A stretch of 64,000 bases of DNA from Chitinimonas sp036961565 (GTDB lineage Bacteria > Pseudomonadota > Gammaproteobacteria > Burkholderiales > Chitinimonadaceae): contig NZ_JBAMDD010000001.1 of the NCBI RefSeq assembly GCF_036961565.1, forward strand, positions 372,001 through 436,000. The letters are read 5' to 3'. Numbering within the stretch: position 1 is the stretch's first letter; every line of letters begins with the position of its first letter. Position numbers and translations under genes: made by a program. This document shows, piece by piece, positions 34,168-42,678 of this stretch. Below the pieces are notes generated by a model. It saw only the letters and a list, made by a program, of their open reading frames with translations, made no database searches and had not been told where the DNA came from.

Positions 34168-35823
34168 GTGGAACGCGAATTCATGGAATACGACGTGGTA
34201 ATCGTCGGCGCTGGCCCTTCGGGCCTGAGCGCAGCGATACGCCTCAAGCAACTGGCAGCAGAAAAAGGCTCGGACATCAGCGTCTGTGTGCTGGAGAAGG
34301 GCTCGGAAGTCGGTGCCCACATTCTCTCGGGCGCGGTGATTGATCCGATCGCCATGAATGAGTTGTTCCCGGACTGGAAGGAGCGGGGCGCACCGCTCAA
34401 TGTGCCGGTTACCGAAGACCGCTTCCTGATACTGGAGGAAGACGAGAGCTACCGTATTCCCAATTTCCTGTTGCCGCCCTTGATGAACAATCACGGTAAC
34501 TTCATCGTCAGCCTGGGCAATGTCTGTCGCTGGCTGGCCAGCCAGGCAGAAGAGCTGGGTGTGGAAATCTACCCGGGCTTTGCTGCCGCAGAGGTGCTCT
34601 ACCACAGCGATGGTTCGGTCAAGGGCGTGGCCACCGGCGATATGGGCGTGGCCAAGGATGGCAGCCACAAGCCGGAGTACGCACGCGGCATGGAGCTGCA
34701 TGCGAAGTACACCCTGATCGCCGAGGGGGTGCGTGGTTCGCTGTCCAAGGAGTTGCAAGCGCGCTTCCATCTTCGCGATGGGATAGATCCGCAGAAATTC
34801 GGCATAGGCATTAAGGAGCTGTGGAAGGTCGACCCCAAGCAACATCAGCCTGGCCTGGTCATGCATTCGCAGGGCTGGCCGCTCAACAGCAATGCGGGCG
34901 GTGGTTCATTCCTCTATCACCTTGACGATAATCAGGTGGTGGTGGGCTTTGTGGTCCACCTCAACTACGAGAACCCCCATCTCAGCCCTTACGATGAGTT
35001 CCAGCGCTTCAAGACCCACCCAGCCATCCGTGGCTTTTTTGAAGGTGGCAAGCGTATTGCCTACGGTGCCCGTGCCATCAATGAAGGCGGATTGCAGTCC
35101 ATTCCCAAGCTGACCTTCCCCGGCGGCGCGCTGATAGGGTGTTCGGCCGGCTTCGTGAACGTGCCCCGTATCAAGGGTAGCCACAATGCCATGAAGAGCG
35201 GCATGCTGGCCGCCGAGGCCGCATTTGATGCCATCGCTGGCGGCAGCAATGGGTCGGATGAGCTGGTGGCCTATCCGCAAAAGGTGCGCAGCAGCTGGGT
35301 GTGGGACGACCTGGATTCGGTGCGCAATATCAAACCGGCGCTGAGCAAGTTTGGCATGTGGGGCGGCACGGTTTACGGTGGTTTCGATATGTGGTGCCAC
35401 AGTCTGGGCATACGCCTGCCGTGGACCTTCCGCCACAGCAAGGCTGACCATGAATGCCTCAAGCCGGCGGATGAGTGCAGCCCTATCGATTACCCCAAGC
35501 CCGATGGCAAGGTCAGCTTCGACAAGCTCAGTTCGGTGTTTATCTCCAACACCAACCATGAGGAAGATCAGCCCAGCCATCTGCGGCTCAAGGACAGCAG
35601 TGTGCCGGTGGCCTTGAACTGGCAGGTCTATGCCGGCCCGGAACAACGCTTCTGCCCTGCGGGTGTGTACGAGTATGTGGGGCAGGAAGAAGGTAAGCCA
35701 CGGCTGCAGATCAATGCGCAGAACTGTGTGCATTGCAAGACCTGCGATATCAAGGATCCGAGCCAGAACATCAACTGGGTGGTGCCGGAAGGTGGCGGCG
35801 GCCCTAATTACCCCAATATGTAA
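34168..35823 (+). CDS. Electron transfer flavoprotein-ubiquinone oxidoreductase
   Basis: The 551-residue enzyme passes electrons from electron transfer flavoprotein to ubiquinone at the inner membrane, connecting fatty-acid and amino-acid dehydrogenases with the respiratory chain. The FAD-binding motif GAGPSG is at residues 14-19. The C-terminal [4Fe-4S] domain has RFCPAGVYEY and NCVHCKTCDIKDPSQNINW with the four ligand cysteines. Length and layout are full and typical. I chose the GTG (MEREFMEYD) because many homologues start in the same way; an ATG at 34183 is possible. It is followed by a strong terminator and appears monocistronic. Confidence 0.97.
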   Translation: MEREFMEYDVVIVGAGPSGLSAAIRLKQLAAEKGSDISVCVLEKGSEVGAHILSGAVIDPIAMNELFPDWKERGAPLNVPVTEDRFLILEEDESYRIPNFLLPPLMNNHGNFIVSLGNVCRWLASQAEELGVEIYPGFAAAEVLYHSDGSVKGVATGDMGVAKDGSHKPEYARGMELHAKYTLIAEGVRGSLSKELQARFHLRDGIDPQKFGIGIKELWKVDPKQHQPGLVMHSQGWPLNSNAGGGSFLYHLDDNQVVVGFVVHLNYENPHLSPYDEFQRFKTHPAIRGFFEGGKRIAYGARAINEGGLQSIPKLTFPGGALIGCSAGFVNVPRIKGSHNAMKSGMLAAEAAFDAIAGGSNGSDELVAYPQKVRSSWVWDDLDSVRNIKPALSKFGMWGGTVYGGFDMWCHSLGIRLPWTFRHSKADHECLKPADECSPIDYPKPDGKVSFDKLSSVFISNTNHEEDQPSHLRLKDSSVPVALNWQVYAGPEQRFCPAGVYEYVGQEEGKPRLQINAQNCVHCKTCDIKDPSQNINWVVPEGGGGPNYPNM

Positions 35824-35836
35824 TGCAGCAAACACG

Positions 35837-35861
35837 GCCGGGCGATTGCCCGGCTTTTTTT
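35837..35861 (+). terminator. Intrinsic terminator of ETF:ubiquinone oxidoreductase gene
   Basis: GCCGGGC and GCCCGGC pair around GATT, followed by seven T. Confidence 0.9.
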
Positions 35862-35977
35862 CCATCATCATAGGTATCGCCAGCAAACTTGGCCTCAGTA
35901 CCGCCGTGCGCGTGGACATTTGACTCAGCGTGGATCGAGCACACTGTGGTTTCTGGTGATACTTCTATTTTTTAATT

Positions 35978-36574
35978 ATGAATCTGAATCCCTATAGCCC
36001 TCCCCAAACCGCACTAGATCAACGCTCGCCAGGGGAGGGTACTAACCCTTCTAAGTCCGAGTTCTATGTGGTATCCCGGCGTAAATTCTTCCTACTTTTC
36101 TATCTGACATTAGGTTTCTACGATTACTATTGGTTTTACCGTAACTGGGCTATTTACAAAGCGCGTACTGGTGAATCCATCTGGCCTGTCATGCGTGGCA
36201 TTTTCCCGATATTTTTTGTCTGGTCCCTGTTTGCAGGCGTCGATCGCTCTCTGAAGCGCGGGCAGCAAACACACTTTTTCAATCATGCACGCCTTGGCAG
36301 TGTTTATGTGGTGGCCAGTGTTGTTGGACATGCATGCAATAAGCTGAGTGACAAGAATATAGGCAGCCCGTACACCGACTGGATACCACTGGCCGTTTTC
36401 ATTACTTTGGGATACACGCTGTGGCAGGCGCAGAAAGCGATCAATATCGCCTGCAACGATCCGCAGGGTGAGTCCAATAGCAGCCTGACCTGGGCGAATT
36501 ACAGCTGGATGGGAGCAACCCTGCTGATCGTGGCACTGACGCTATACGCAATCGTTAGCGGTGTAGCCGATTAG
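35978..36574 (+). CDS. Membrane protein of unknown function
   Basis: The 198-residue protein has a Pro/Ser-rich cytosolic N terminus starting NPYSPP, followed by about four hydrophobic segments (KFFLLFYLTLGFYDYYWFY, GIFPIFFVWSLFAGV, WIPLAVFITLGYTLW and LLIVALTLYAIV). The YDYYWFYRNW motif after the first segment reminds me of DUF4234-like and related small membrane proteins, but I cannot assign a function. It is AT-richer than its neighbours. It stands alone, downstream of a terminator and converging with the next operon. Confidence 0.8.
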   Translation: MNLNPYSPPQTALDQRSPGEGTNPSKSEFYVVSRRKFFLLFYLTLGFYDYYWFYRNWAIYKARTGESIWPVMRGIFPIFFVWSLFAGVDRSLKRGQQTHFFNHARLGSVYVVASVVGHACNKLSDKNIGSPYTDWIPLAVFITLGYTLWQAQKAINIACNDPQGESNSSLTWANYSWMGATLLIVALTLYAIVSGVAD

Positions 36575-36669
36575 CAATTGCGAGAAAGGCACTGCCATCG
36601 CTTCAATCCCCGCGAGTTGCTTTACGCAATTCAGTATGGGATTGATCCGTTCGCTATATGGCGAGTGGG

Positions 36670-37302
36670 CTAGTCCTCCGGGTCATACTCCGGGTCGAAC
36701 ACAAAATGCCAGGCATGGCGCTGGTAGCGTATATCGACCCTGAGTACGGTACAGTCCAGCGGTATGGGGCAGCGCGTCATGTCGGTAAAGGACTGCACGG
36801 TATAGGTGCCGTCACTAACCTGTTCTGCGGCCACCATAAAGAACAGGGTGGGCTCGAATTCAAAAGTGCAGGTCATACCCTGGTCGACATCGGGCGCGGT
36901 GACCATGGGCCGGCCACCCACATGCCAGATGCAATCGATGGTGGCGGGCGGCAGGGTCTGATTGCGTACGCCTACCTGTTGATGCGTCAGGCGCGCGTGG
37001 GCATTGCCGGTTGAGGCCATGCTCAGCTGGGGCGAGAGGCCAGAGGGCCGGGTTGCGAGGGCCAATTGGCCGGGGTGCAACACCATGAGGCCGGAGCTGG
37101 TACGGGTCTCGTTCCGGTGTTGCATCACCTGCAGGGAGATGGTCGGATCGAACTCGAAGACGCCGTGTGCGCCTGCCGATAGCGCCAGCGTCTGCCAGGC
37201 GTGAATACGGATGTTGCTCTCGGCTCTCATGGGGCGCAGGAACACCAGCACGACCTTGCCCCGCATATTGTCGATGTCGGCGGTTACGATGCATGTGGTC
37301 AT
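36670..37302 (-). CDS. Protein of unknown function, paralogue 3 of tail-collar operon
   Basis: The 210-residue protein is clearly related to the next gene upstream. Both share LVFL.P....N.RIHAWQ, GQL..AT.P.GLSP, a VQ.F.DMT segment, and FE.EP...FMVA near the C terminus. No signal peptide or membrane segment is seen. It ends with the acidic tail DPEYDPED. It starts at MTTCIVTADID, which excludes a longer in-frame extension lacking similarity to its paralogue. It is the last gene of a six-gene operon that begins with a sigma factor. I do not know the family. Confidence 0.82.
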   Translation of the reverse strand: MTTCIVTADIDNMRGKVVLVFLRPMRAESNIRIHAWQTLALSAGAHGVFEFDPTISLQVMQHRNETRTSSGLMVLHPGQLALATRPSGLSPQLSMASTGNAHARLTHQQVGVRNQTLPPATIDCIWHVGGRPMVTAPDVDQGMTCTFEFEPTLFFMVAAEQVSDGTYTVQSFTDMTRCPIPLDCTVLRVDIRYQRHAWHFVFDPEYDPED

Positions 37303-37331
37303 TTTATCGATCCAGCATGAGATGGAGGGGG

Positions 37332-37360
37332 GCCAACCCGCCGTGCTCTGGCGGGTTGGC
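37332..37360. other. Intercistronic hairpin
   Basis: GCCAACCCGCC and its exact complement form an 11-bp stem with a 7-nt loop and no T-tract. It lies between two paralogous genes and may modulate mRNA stability or differential expression. Confidence 0.55.
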
Positions 37361-37401
37361 ACATGGCACCGTTGTGTCAGCGCAGGTGCCGGTGGGCGGG
37401 C

Positions 37402-38028
37402 TTAGCTTGCATCAAAGTCGAAGGTCCACAGGCCTTGATCGCGCGTTACCCCGACATCGACGCTGGTGGCGGTGATGGGCATGATGTACTCGGTCATGTC
37501 GGAGAAGTTCTGCACGATATAGGTCTGGCCCACCATGGGTGGCGAAGCGACCATGAAGTAGAAGTGCGGTTCGTACTCGAAGCTCACGGTCATATTGAGA
37601 TCGACATAGGGCATGGACACCACCGGTTTGTCGTTCACATACCAATTGCTCTGGAACTGGATGAAGGGGTTGGTCTGGTTGATCACGCCACACTGGGCTG
37701 GCGTGAGCTTCTCTTGGGCCATGGAAGTCGGCGCCAGTTGCAGCGATGGCGACAGGCCGGCAGGGCTGGTTGCCTGCAACAGCTGGCCGGGGTTGATGAT
37801 GCTGCGGCCGGAGATGATGACATTGCTGGCGTTCTCGCCGCTGCTGGTGACGTCGGTGGAAATGACGTCCACATACTGGAACGATTCGGTCGAGCCGGCA
37901 GAGCCGGTCAGGACCTGCCAGGCATGAATGCGGTAGTTGCGCTGCGGGTTTTGCGGTTTCAGGAATACCAGAACCGTTTTGCCCTGCATGTCCGGGGCAT
38001 TCATGTGTACATTGAATTGGGTACTCAT
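37402..38028 (-). CDS. Protein of unknown function, paralogue 2 of tail-collar operon
   Basis: The 208-residue product is the closest paralogue of the gene that follows it. It begins MSTQFNVHMNAPDMQGK and contains NYRIHAWQVL, GQLLQATSPAGLSPSLQLA, NWYVNDKPVVSMPYVDLN, FEYEPHFYFMVASPP and QNFSDMTEYIMP. It has no signal peptide. Aromatic-rich beta strands dominate, as in lectin-like or structural proteins, but I cannot name a family. AAGGAAG precedes the start. Its place behind a tail collar gene suggests a structural or binding role in the same assembly. Confidence 0.82.
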   Translation of the reverse strand: MSTQFNVHMNAPDMQGKTVLVFLKPQNPQRNYRIHAWQVLTGSAGSTESFQYVDVISTDVTSSGENASNVIISGRSIINPGQLLQATSPAGLSPSLQLAPTSMAQEKLTPAQCGVINQTNPFIQFQSNWYVNDKPVVSMPYVDLNMTVSFEYEPHFYFMVASPPMVGQTYIVQNFSDMTEYIMPITATSVDVGVTRDQGLWTFDFDAS

Positions 38029-38070
38029 TGCTGTCTTCCTTCTCGTCAGGCTCTGGTTGGAATCGCAACA

Positions 38071-38088
38071 CCGGGTGAGCCAACCCGG
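38071..38088. other. Intercistronic hairpin
   Basis: CCGGGT and ACCCGG form a 6-bp stem around GAGCCA between two paralogous genes; it shares GCCAACCC with the larger hairpin at 37332. A second inverted repeat, GGGATCA-AG-TGATCCC, lies at 38100-38115. Confidence 0.4.
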
Positions 38089-38215
38089 TACTGCGGTTTG
38101 GGATCAAGTGATCCCAGCTAGGAACCGCTAGCAAAACCCCGCTGGCGAGGCGGCCGCCGCTGTTTTGGCCTGGCCATAACCACTAGCTGGCTTTTGTTAA
38201 TGGTCCCTGGCATGT

Positions 38216-38845
38216 TTAGCTGGCGATAAAGCGATATCTAACCCCCAAGGGGCGGGTCGGGTCGGGGCTGGCAACGACCTGGACCAGTCTGGCGAAGCTG
38301 GGTATGCAGTAGGCTGAGGCTTGTTCCAGTTGCTGTTCTGTCACCGGCATGGGGGCGTAATCCGGCGGCATGGGTAGAAACAGCAACTCCTGCCCAGGTG
38401 CATAGCGACAGCTGCTACCCGGTTGCAGTCCTTCGTTGCGGCCGACCAGGTTGTCATCGAGATACCAGTCGATGGCCATGATGGCGTCGTTGACCTGGGC
38501 AGGCGCGCACACCATGGTGCAGGCAGGGTCTTCGTTACGCTCCACCCAGGCGATCAATACATCCTCGACCTGCGGGACCAGCAGGTAGGCATTGGTTGGC
38601 CGCACTGATACGCAAGGGCTGCAGTACTCTGTGCCACCGCGCCGTGCCCAGGCCTGTGCCGATACCCGGCCTGTCCAGCGAAAGCATTCGCGCGCATTGC
38701 GTGAGGGATTGAGCCTTAACCAGGGCATGGGTTTGAACGGTACTGCGGCGCTGTCTGTGGCAGCGTCAGGGTCGTACTGCTGGCTGACAAAGACCCAGGT
38801 AGCTTGTTCTACGCCGGTATTGGTGAATTCGAACTGCACATTCAT
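38216..38845 (-). CDS. Protein of unknown function, paralogue 1 of tail-collar operon
   Basis: The 209-residue product is of the same size as the two following genes and shows a similar layout (WVFVSQQ near the start, FRWTGRV, IDWYLDDNLVGRNEG, PGQELLFLPMP), but has diverged further, so I call it a distant paralogue. It has seven cysteines and no signal peptide. GGAGGAAA precedes the start. It lies 78 bp after the tail collar gene. The family is unknown to me. Confidence 0.8.
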   Translation of the reverse strand: MNVQFEFTNTGVEQATWVFVSQQYDPDAATDSAAVPFKPMPWLRLNPSRNARECFRWTGRVSAQAWARRGGTEYCSPCVSVRPTNAYLLVPQVEDVLIAWVERNEDPACTMVCAPAQVNDAIMAIDWYLDDNLVGRNEGLQPGSSCRYAPGQELLFLPMPPDYAPMPVTEQQLEQASAYCIPSFARLVQVVASPDPTRPLGVRYRFIAS

Positions 38846-38923
38846 GCTTTTCCTCCGGGCCGCTACAGCGGCTTGTCTTTGTAATGAAGACGAGACTCAC
38901 TCGGGGTTTGTGACGGCTTGCCG

Positions 38924-39547
38924 CTATTTAATCCAGGCAATTGCAGGGTGGGCGGTGAAGCGGATCAGGAAATTGGCGTAAATGTTCTTGACGGTAGTCT
39001 CCGGGGCCGTGCGCACGGTAATGCTGGGTGTGTAGCCCAAGGGTGGGGCAATGCCCGTGGTCAGGGCTTCCGGCGTCATGTAGGTGGAAAACACTGGCGC
39101 ACCGGTGCCGCCGGTACCTGCGGCAATGGCTTGCTGGTAGTTGTGCTCGTGGGCTTGCAGGGCGTCGTCCTGCGCCGAGCCCACCTGATTGCCCGACCAG
39201 CCGCCCGCTGCACTGGCAACACGCTCGGTGGCCTGTGGGTCTCGCAGCAGGCCATCTGGCCCTTGGGCCTGATAGTTCACCCCCCGCAGGAAGCGGCCAC
39301 GGTAGTCGGGCAGGTTGAAATGGCCGGAGCGGGGTTTGCCGTAGACGTAACCGATGGCCAGGAAAAGCTCGTGGTACTGGGCCAGGCCCAGTGCGCGGCC
39401 GTCGCATACCAGCCAGCCTTGGCGTCGCAGATGCAGGTCGTAGGCCTTGCCGGCAGGGTTGGGAAAGGTGCCGCTGCCACCCTGGGGATCGTTGATCGGC
39501 CCGGCATATGGCACGATGGCGCCGACTGGAAAGACGGTATCGTCCAT
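38924..39547 (-). CDS. Phage tail collar domain protein
   Basis: The 207-residue product has the tail-collar (MdpB-like) signature in full: FPVGAIVPYAGP at the N terminus, GWLVCDGRALGLAQYHELF, IGYVYGK, FNLPDYRGRFLRGV and the histidine-rich AHEHNYQQA. Such proteins form or attach to fibres of phage tails and related particles. The ATG overlaps the stop codon of the preceding gene (TGATG), so the two are translationally coupled. No capsid, portal, terminase, sheath or baseplate gene is near, so this is not a recognisable prophage remnant. The operon starts with a sigma factor and continues with three related proteins of unknown role. Confidence 0.9.
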   Translation of the reverse strand: MDDTVFPVGAIVPYAGPINDPQGGSGTFPNPAGKAYDLHLRRQGWLVCDGRALGLAQYHELFLAIGYVYGKPRSGHFNLPDYRGRFLRGVNYQAQGPDGLLRDPQATERVASAAGGWSGNQVGSAQDDALQAHEHNYQQAIAAGTGGTGAPVFSTYMTPEALTTGIAPPLGYTPSITVRTAPETTVKNIYANFLIRFTAHPAIAWIK

Positions 39548-42500
39548 CAGCCCGCCTCGCCGCATTCGCGGGCCAGATTGGGCAGGTCGGCACCCTGCTG
39601 CAGCATCAGTTGCGAAGTGGCAATCTCGACTTCCCAGCAACTGCTGTCAGGTAGTGGGTGCTGGGTCTCGGGTGACTTGAGCGCGTTGGCCAACAGCAGA
39701 TCGGCCTTGAATACCGGTGTGAGGTTGGCGGGGCCAAACCAGAAACTGCCTTTTGAGCTGAGATAGTAGAGCAGGGCCAGGCCATGTTGTGCCGGTGCTG
39801 CGACCAGCACACGGGCGCTTCCGGCTTCCAGGAAGGCGGTGAAGTCGCCCTGCTCGTTCGGTAGCTGAGTCATCTGCAGCCAGGCTGGACGTTCAGCGTC
39901 GTCAGCCGGGAAATAGCGGCCGTAGTAGGTGTAGATCATTTCCTCCCACTCCAGTGTGGTCTGGAAGAAGGGGATCAGCTGGAACTGCAGTACGTCCTGT
40001 TGCCAGCCTTGATTACCGTGACGCGCCAGGAAGGGGGCCATCAGACCCTCTATGGCAGTCTGCCGCAGTGCCGTGCGCTCGATCTCGTCGCGTCGCTCGT
40101 GGTTGGCGGTGGCCCATTGCCCCGCCAGCATACGCATGCTCTGCAGGTACTGGTCGCGCTGGATGGCATAGGCGGCCAGGATGGCTTGGTAGGTGCTCAT
40201 CTGCCATTGCAGATAGGCGGGCGCATCGGTGTTGCAACTGCACTGCAGGGTCACTGACACGACAAAATTGACGCCGCTGGCCAGCGCTGCAAGATTCAGC
40301 GTGGTGGTGCTCTCCGGTGCCGTGGCTAGCGTCATCTGGCCCGACTGCGTCCCCGCAGTCAGGCTGATGGCCTGGACGATATTGCCCAGCGATATGGCCA
40401 GGATGGCGCCTGCCGGTGGGCTGGCTTGGCCATTGCTGGCCGACCAGGCGTAGGCCAGGGTGGCCTGGCTGATGCTATAGCCGGGCGGGATAGCCTGTAC
40501 GCTGCTGGTCATGGGGGGGTCGTTGCGCAGCAGCGTATCCAATACCAGCTGGGCCGGTGGTGGGGCGACCACGTTGTCGGCCAGGTAGTAATTGGCCAGG
40601 GCCGCGTAATTATCCCGATTGATGTCGGCTGCGCTAAGGATGGGGCCGGTAGGGATGGTGGTCGCATCCAGCAGCCAGGGCGGCGTGGGTTGGGTGCTTT
40701 GCATGCCATGCAGGGCATTCTGGCGCGCGACATAGCTGGCGGCTGGGTGGGCAAAGACACACTCCAGCACCAGCCCTACGCCGCGATGCCGCAGATCTAC
40801 CGCATAGACCTCGTCTATCCAGCGGTAGACGGCGGAGAGATGCTGCGGATTACCGGCATTATCGAGCCGACGACTGCGTCGCTCGATGATTTCTTCCTGG
40901 CTGCGGTAGCTCCGTTCGGTACTTACTCGCCGGGATACGCGATTGCTGGCCTGCTGCAGTTGCGATTGGGCGTGGCGCCTGGCCTGCTCGGCCAACTGGC
41001 CGCTGCTGCTGGTGCTGTCGGTCCAGCTGCCCGTGGTGGTTTCTGACAGGCCGTCATCGCTGTAGCTGCGGCTGAGGTCGTCAAATTCCCGTTTCAGTTG
41101 GGTGATCGGCGGATTGGCGGTACGTATCCTGCCATTGGAGTCGCCGCGGCTCTCCTGCCGCTGATGTTCGCTATCCTGGTTGGCCTGTTCTGTGTGCTCC
41201 AGCTGTTCATGCTGGACACGATGCTCCGAGCCGCGTTCGGCTGTCTCGCCACGCATCAGGTTTTCCACATGGGCCAGGGCGCCCAGCTTGTAGCGCAGCA
41301 GGCGCTGCCGCAGGGTCATCATCGCCGCCAGGCCCAAAGGCCGACAGTAACCTGGCTGGGCCTGGCTACCCGCGCTGCTGACGGGCACGGGTATGGCGTC
41401 CGGCAGCAGGATGCTGGCGCACAGCAGCGATTGCAGGCTGACGGCATCGTTGCTCCAGGGCGGCTGGCTGGCCAGCGCGACGGCAATATGGCAGGCCTGC
41501 AATGCCCGTATCAGCCCGTCCCTGTTGTCTGTCTCCGGTGGCGGGCCAGACAAACCCAGCAGCAGTAGCGCCGTCAGGCTGTCCTGCATTCTGGGCAGGC
41601 TGCTGGCGTAGGCGGTGGAGGCCAGAAATTCGGGCAGTGGCATGCCCAGCAGCAGTTCCAGTGCCTGCTGCAGTTGGCTGGCATGGTCTGGCCGCATATC
41701 CAGCACTGCGAGCAGGGCAGGGCCACACAGCTTGTCCATGGGCGGGGGGAGTTGTGCCACAGCGGCCACGTAGGCGCCGGGATAGTGTTGTGAGTTGGGA
41801 GAGATATAGTCGGTGGCGATAGCTTGCGCGTCGGCCGGGGTGGCCAGTAAGGCTGATTGAAAAGCACCCTGGTTGTCGATGGCGATAAAACGGGTCGCCA
41901 AGGCGACTGCGCAGGCAGGCCGTACGCCACGTGGGTAGAGCAGGCAGGCAAAGTCATGGGCAGAATCCAGCAGCACGCCGTCGGGTGGCGGGTGATGCGG
42001 CAGCAGCGGCTCGGGCGCCGGTGCGTCGATAGGCAGGCAGGCCAGTTCCAGCTCATCGCCCAGGGGGCAGCTCACCAGCCAGACCAGTTGCAGCTTGGCC
42101 TGGCCATTGGCTTCCACTTTGAGTACCACGGTGATTTCCAGGCAGATGCCGCTGGCTTCGATACCACTGGACCAGATAGGGCAGGCAGGCTGCAGAATGG
42201 CGTGCGCTGCCAGCAGCGTGCCATCGAGCCGGGCAGTCAGTGTCACCTGCAGGCGACTGTAGTCGCTACCGGCAATATCCCATTCCAATGCCAGTTGCTG
42301 GCCGCTGGGTAAGGGTAGGCAGATGCTGTCCTCGCGGTTCGCTATGCCTGCGTGGGGCAGGCTGATGTGCCAGTCGGCCAGGGCATGGGTTTCTTCCTGC
42401 GGCTTGCCTATGCCATGCAGCATCATCAGGTGCCAGGCGTATGGCGCCATGGCCAGCCATAGCCTTACCCAGCAGCGTTCCTCACCATCGCAGAGCTGCA

Positions 42501-42678
42501 GCAAGCAGGTAGGGTGCTCGGCATTGAGCCAGGCCAGCTGCACGTCCTGCCCCAGCCGTACCGTGCATTCCACCCGCCAGCCGCTGCCTATTGGGTGGGC
42601 ATGCCAGCTGATGTAGAGCGGGCCACATTGCTGCTCACCCTGCATGGGCTCGCATAGAACAGGGACTGGCGCTGTCAT
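39547..42678 (-). CDS. Large protein of unknown function in sigma factor/tail-collar operon
   Basis: The 1043-residue protein starts at MTAPVPVLCEP, an ATG that overlaps the sigma factor stop codon (ATGA). It has no signal peptide. The N-terminal ~500 residues are rich in Leu, Ala and Trp. A polar, Ser/Arg/Gln-rich linker with coiled-coil character lies at about residues 515-640 (TERSYRSQEEIIERRSRR). A beta-rich stretch follows. Near the C terminus, LEWEEMIYTYYGRYF and FTAFLEAGSARVLVAAP recall a conserved segment I have seen in large uncharacterised proteins of other bacteria, but I cannot name a domain. The coupling to both neighbours argues that it is a main component of whatever the operon builds. 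Confidence 0.85.
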   Translation of the reverse strand: MTAPVPVLCEPMQGEQQCGPLYISWHAHPIGSGWRVECTVRLGQDVQLAWLNAEHPTCLLQLCDGEERCWVRLWLAMAPYAWHLMMLHGIGKPQEETHALADWHISLPHAGIANREDSICLPLPSGQQLALEWDIAGSDYSRLQVTLTARLDGTLLAAHAILQPACPIWSSGIEASGICLEITVVLKVEANGQAKLQLVWLVSCPLGDELELACLPIDAPAPEPLLPHHPPPDGVLLDSAHDFACLLYPRGVRPACAVALATRFIAIDNQGAFQSALLATPADAQAIATDYISPNSQHYPGAYVAAVAQLPPPMDKLCGPALLAVLDMRPDHASQLQQALELLLGMPLPEFLASTAYASSLPRMQDSLTALLLLGLSGPPPETDNRDGLIRALQACHIAVALASQPPWSNDAVSLQSLLCASILLPDAIPVPVSSAGSQAQPGYCRPLGLAAMMTLRQRLLRYKLGALAHVENLMRGETAERGSEHRVQHEQLEHTEQANQDSEHQRQESRGDSNGRIRTANPPITQLKREFDDLSRSYSDDGLSETTTGSWTDSTSSSGQLAEQARRHAQSQLQQASNRVSRRVSTERSYRSQEEIIERRSRRLDNAGNPQHLSAVYRWIDEVYAVDLRHRGVGLVLECVFAHPAASYVARQNALHGMQSTQPTPPWLLDATTIPTGPILSAADINRDNYAALANYYLADNVVAPPPAQLVLDTLLRNDPPMTSSVQAIPPGYSISQATLAYAWSASNGQASPPAGAILAISLGNIVQAISLTAGTQSGQMTLATAPESTTTLNLAALASGVNFVVSVTLQCSCNTDAPAYLQWQMSTYQAILAAYAIQRDQYLQSMRMLAGQWATANHERRDEIERTALRQTAIEGLMAPFLARHGNQGWQQDVLQFQLIPFFQTTLEWEEMIYTYYGRYFPADDAERPAWLQMTQLPNEQGDFTAFLEAGSARVLVAAPAQHGLALLYYLSSKGSFWFGPANLTPVFKADLLLANALKSPETQHPLPDSSCWEVEIATSQLMLQQGADLPNLARECGEAG

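Noticed and set aside
38924..39547. Prophage remnant
   Set aside because: Only a tail collar domain is present; no integrase, terminase, capsid, portal or lysis gene and no attachment site were found around it.
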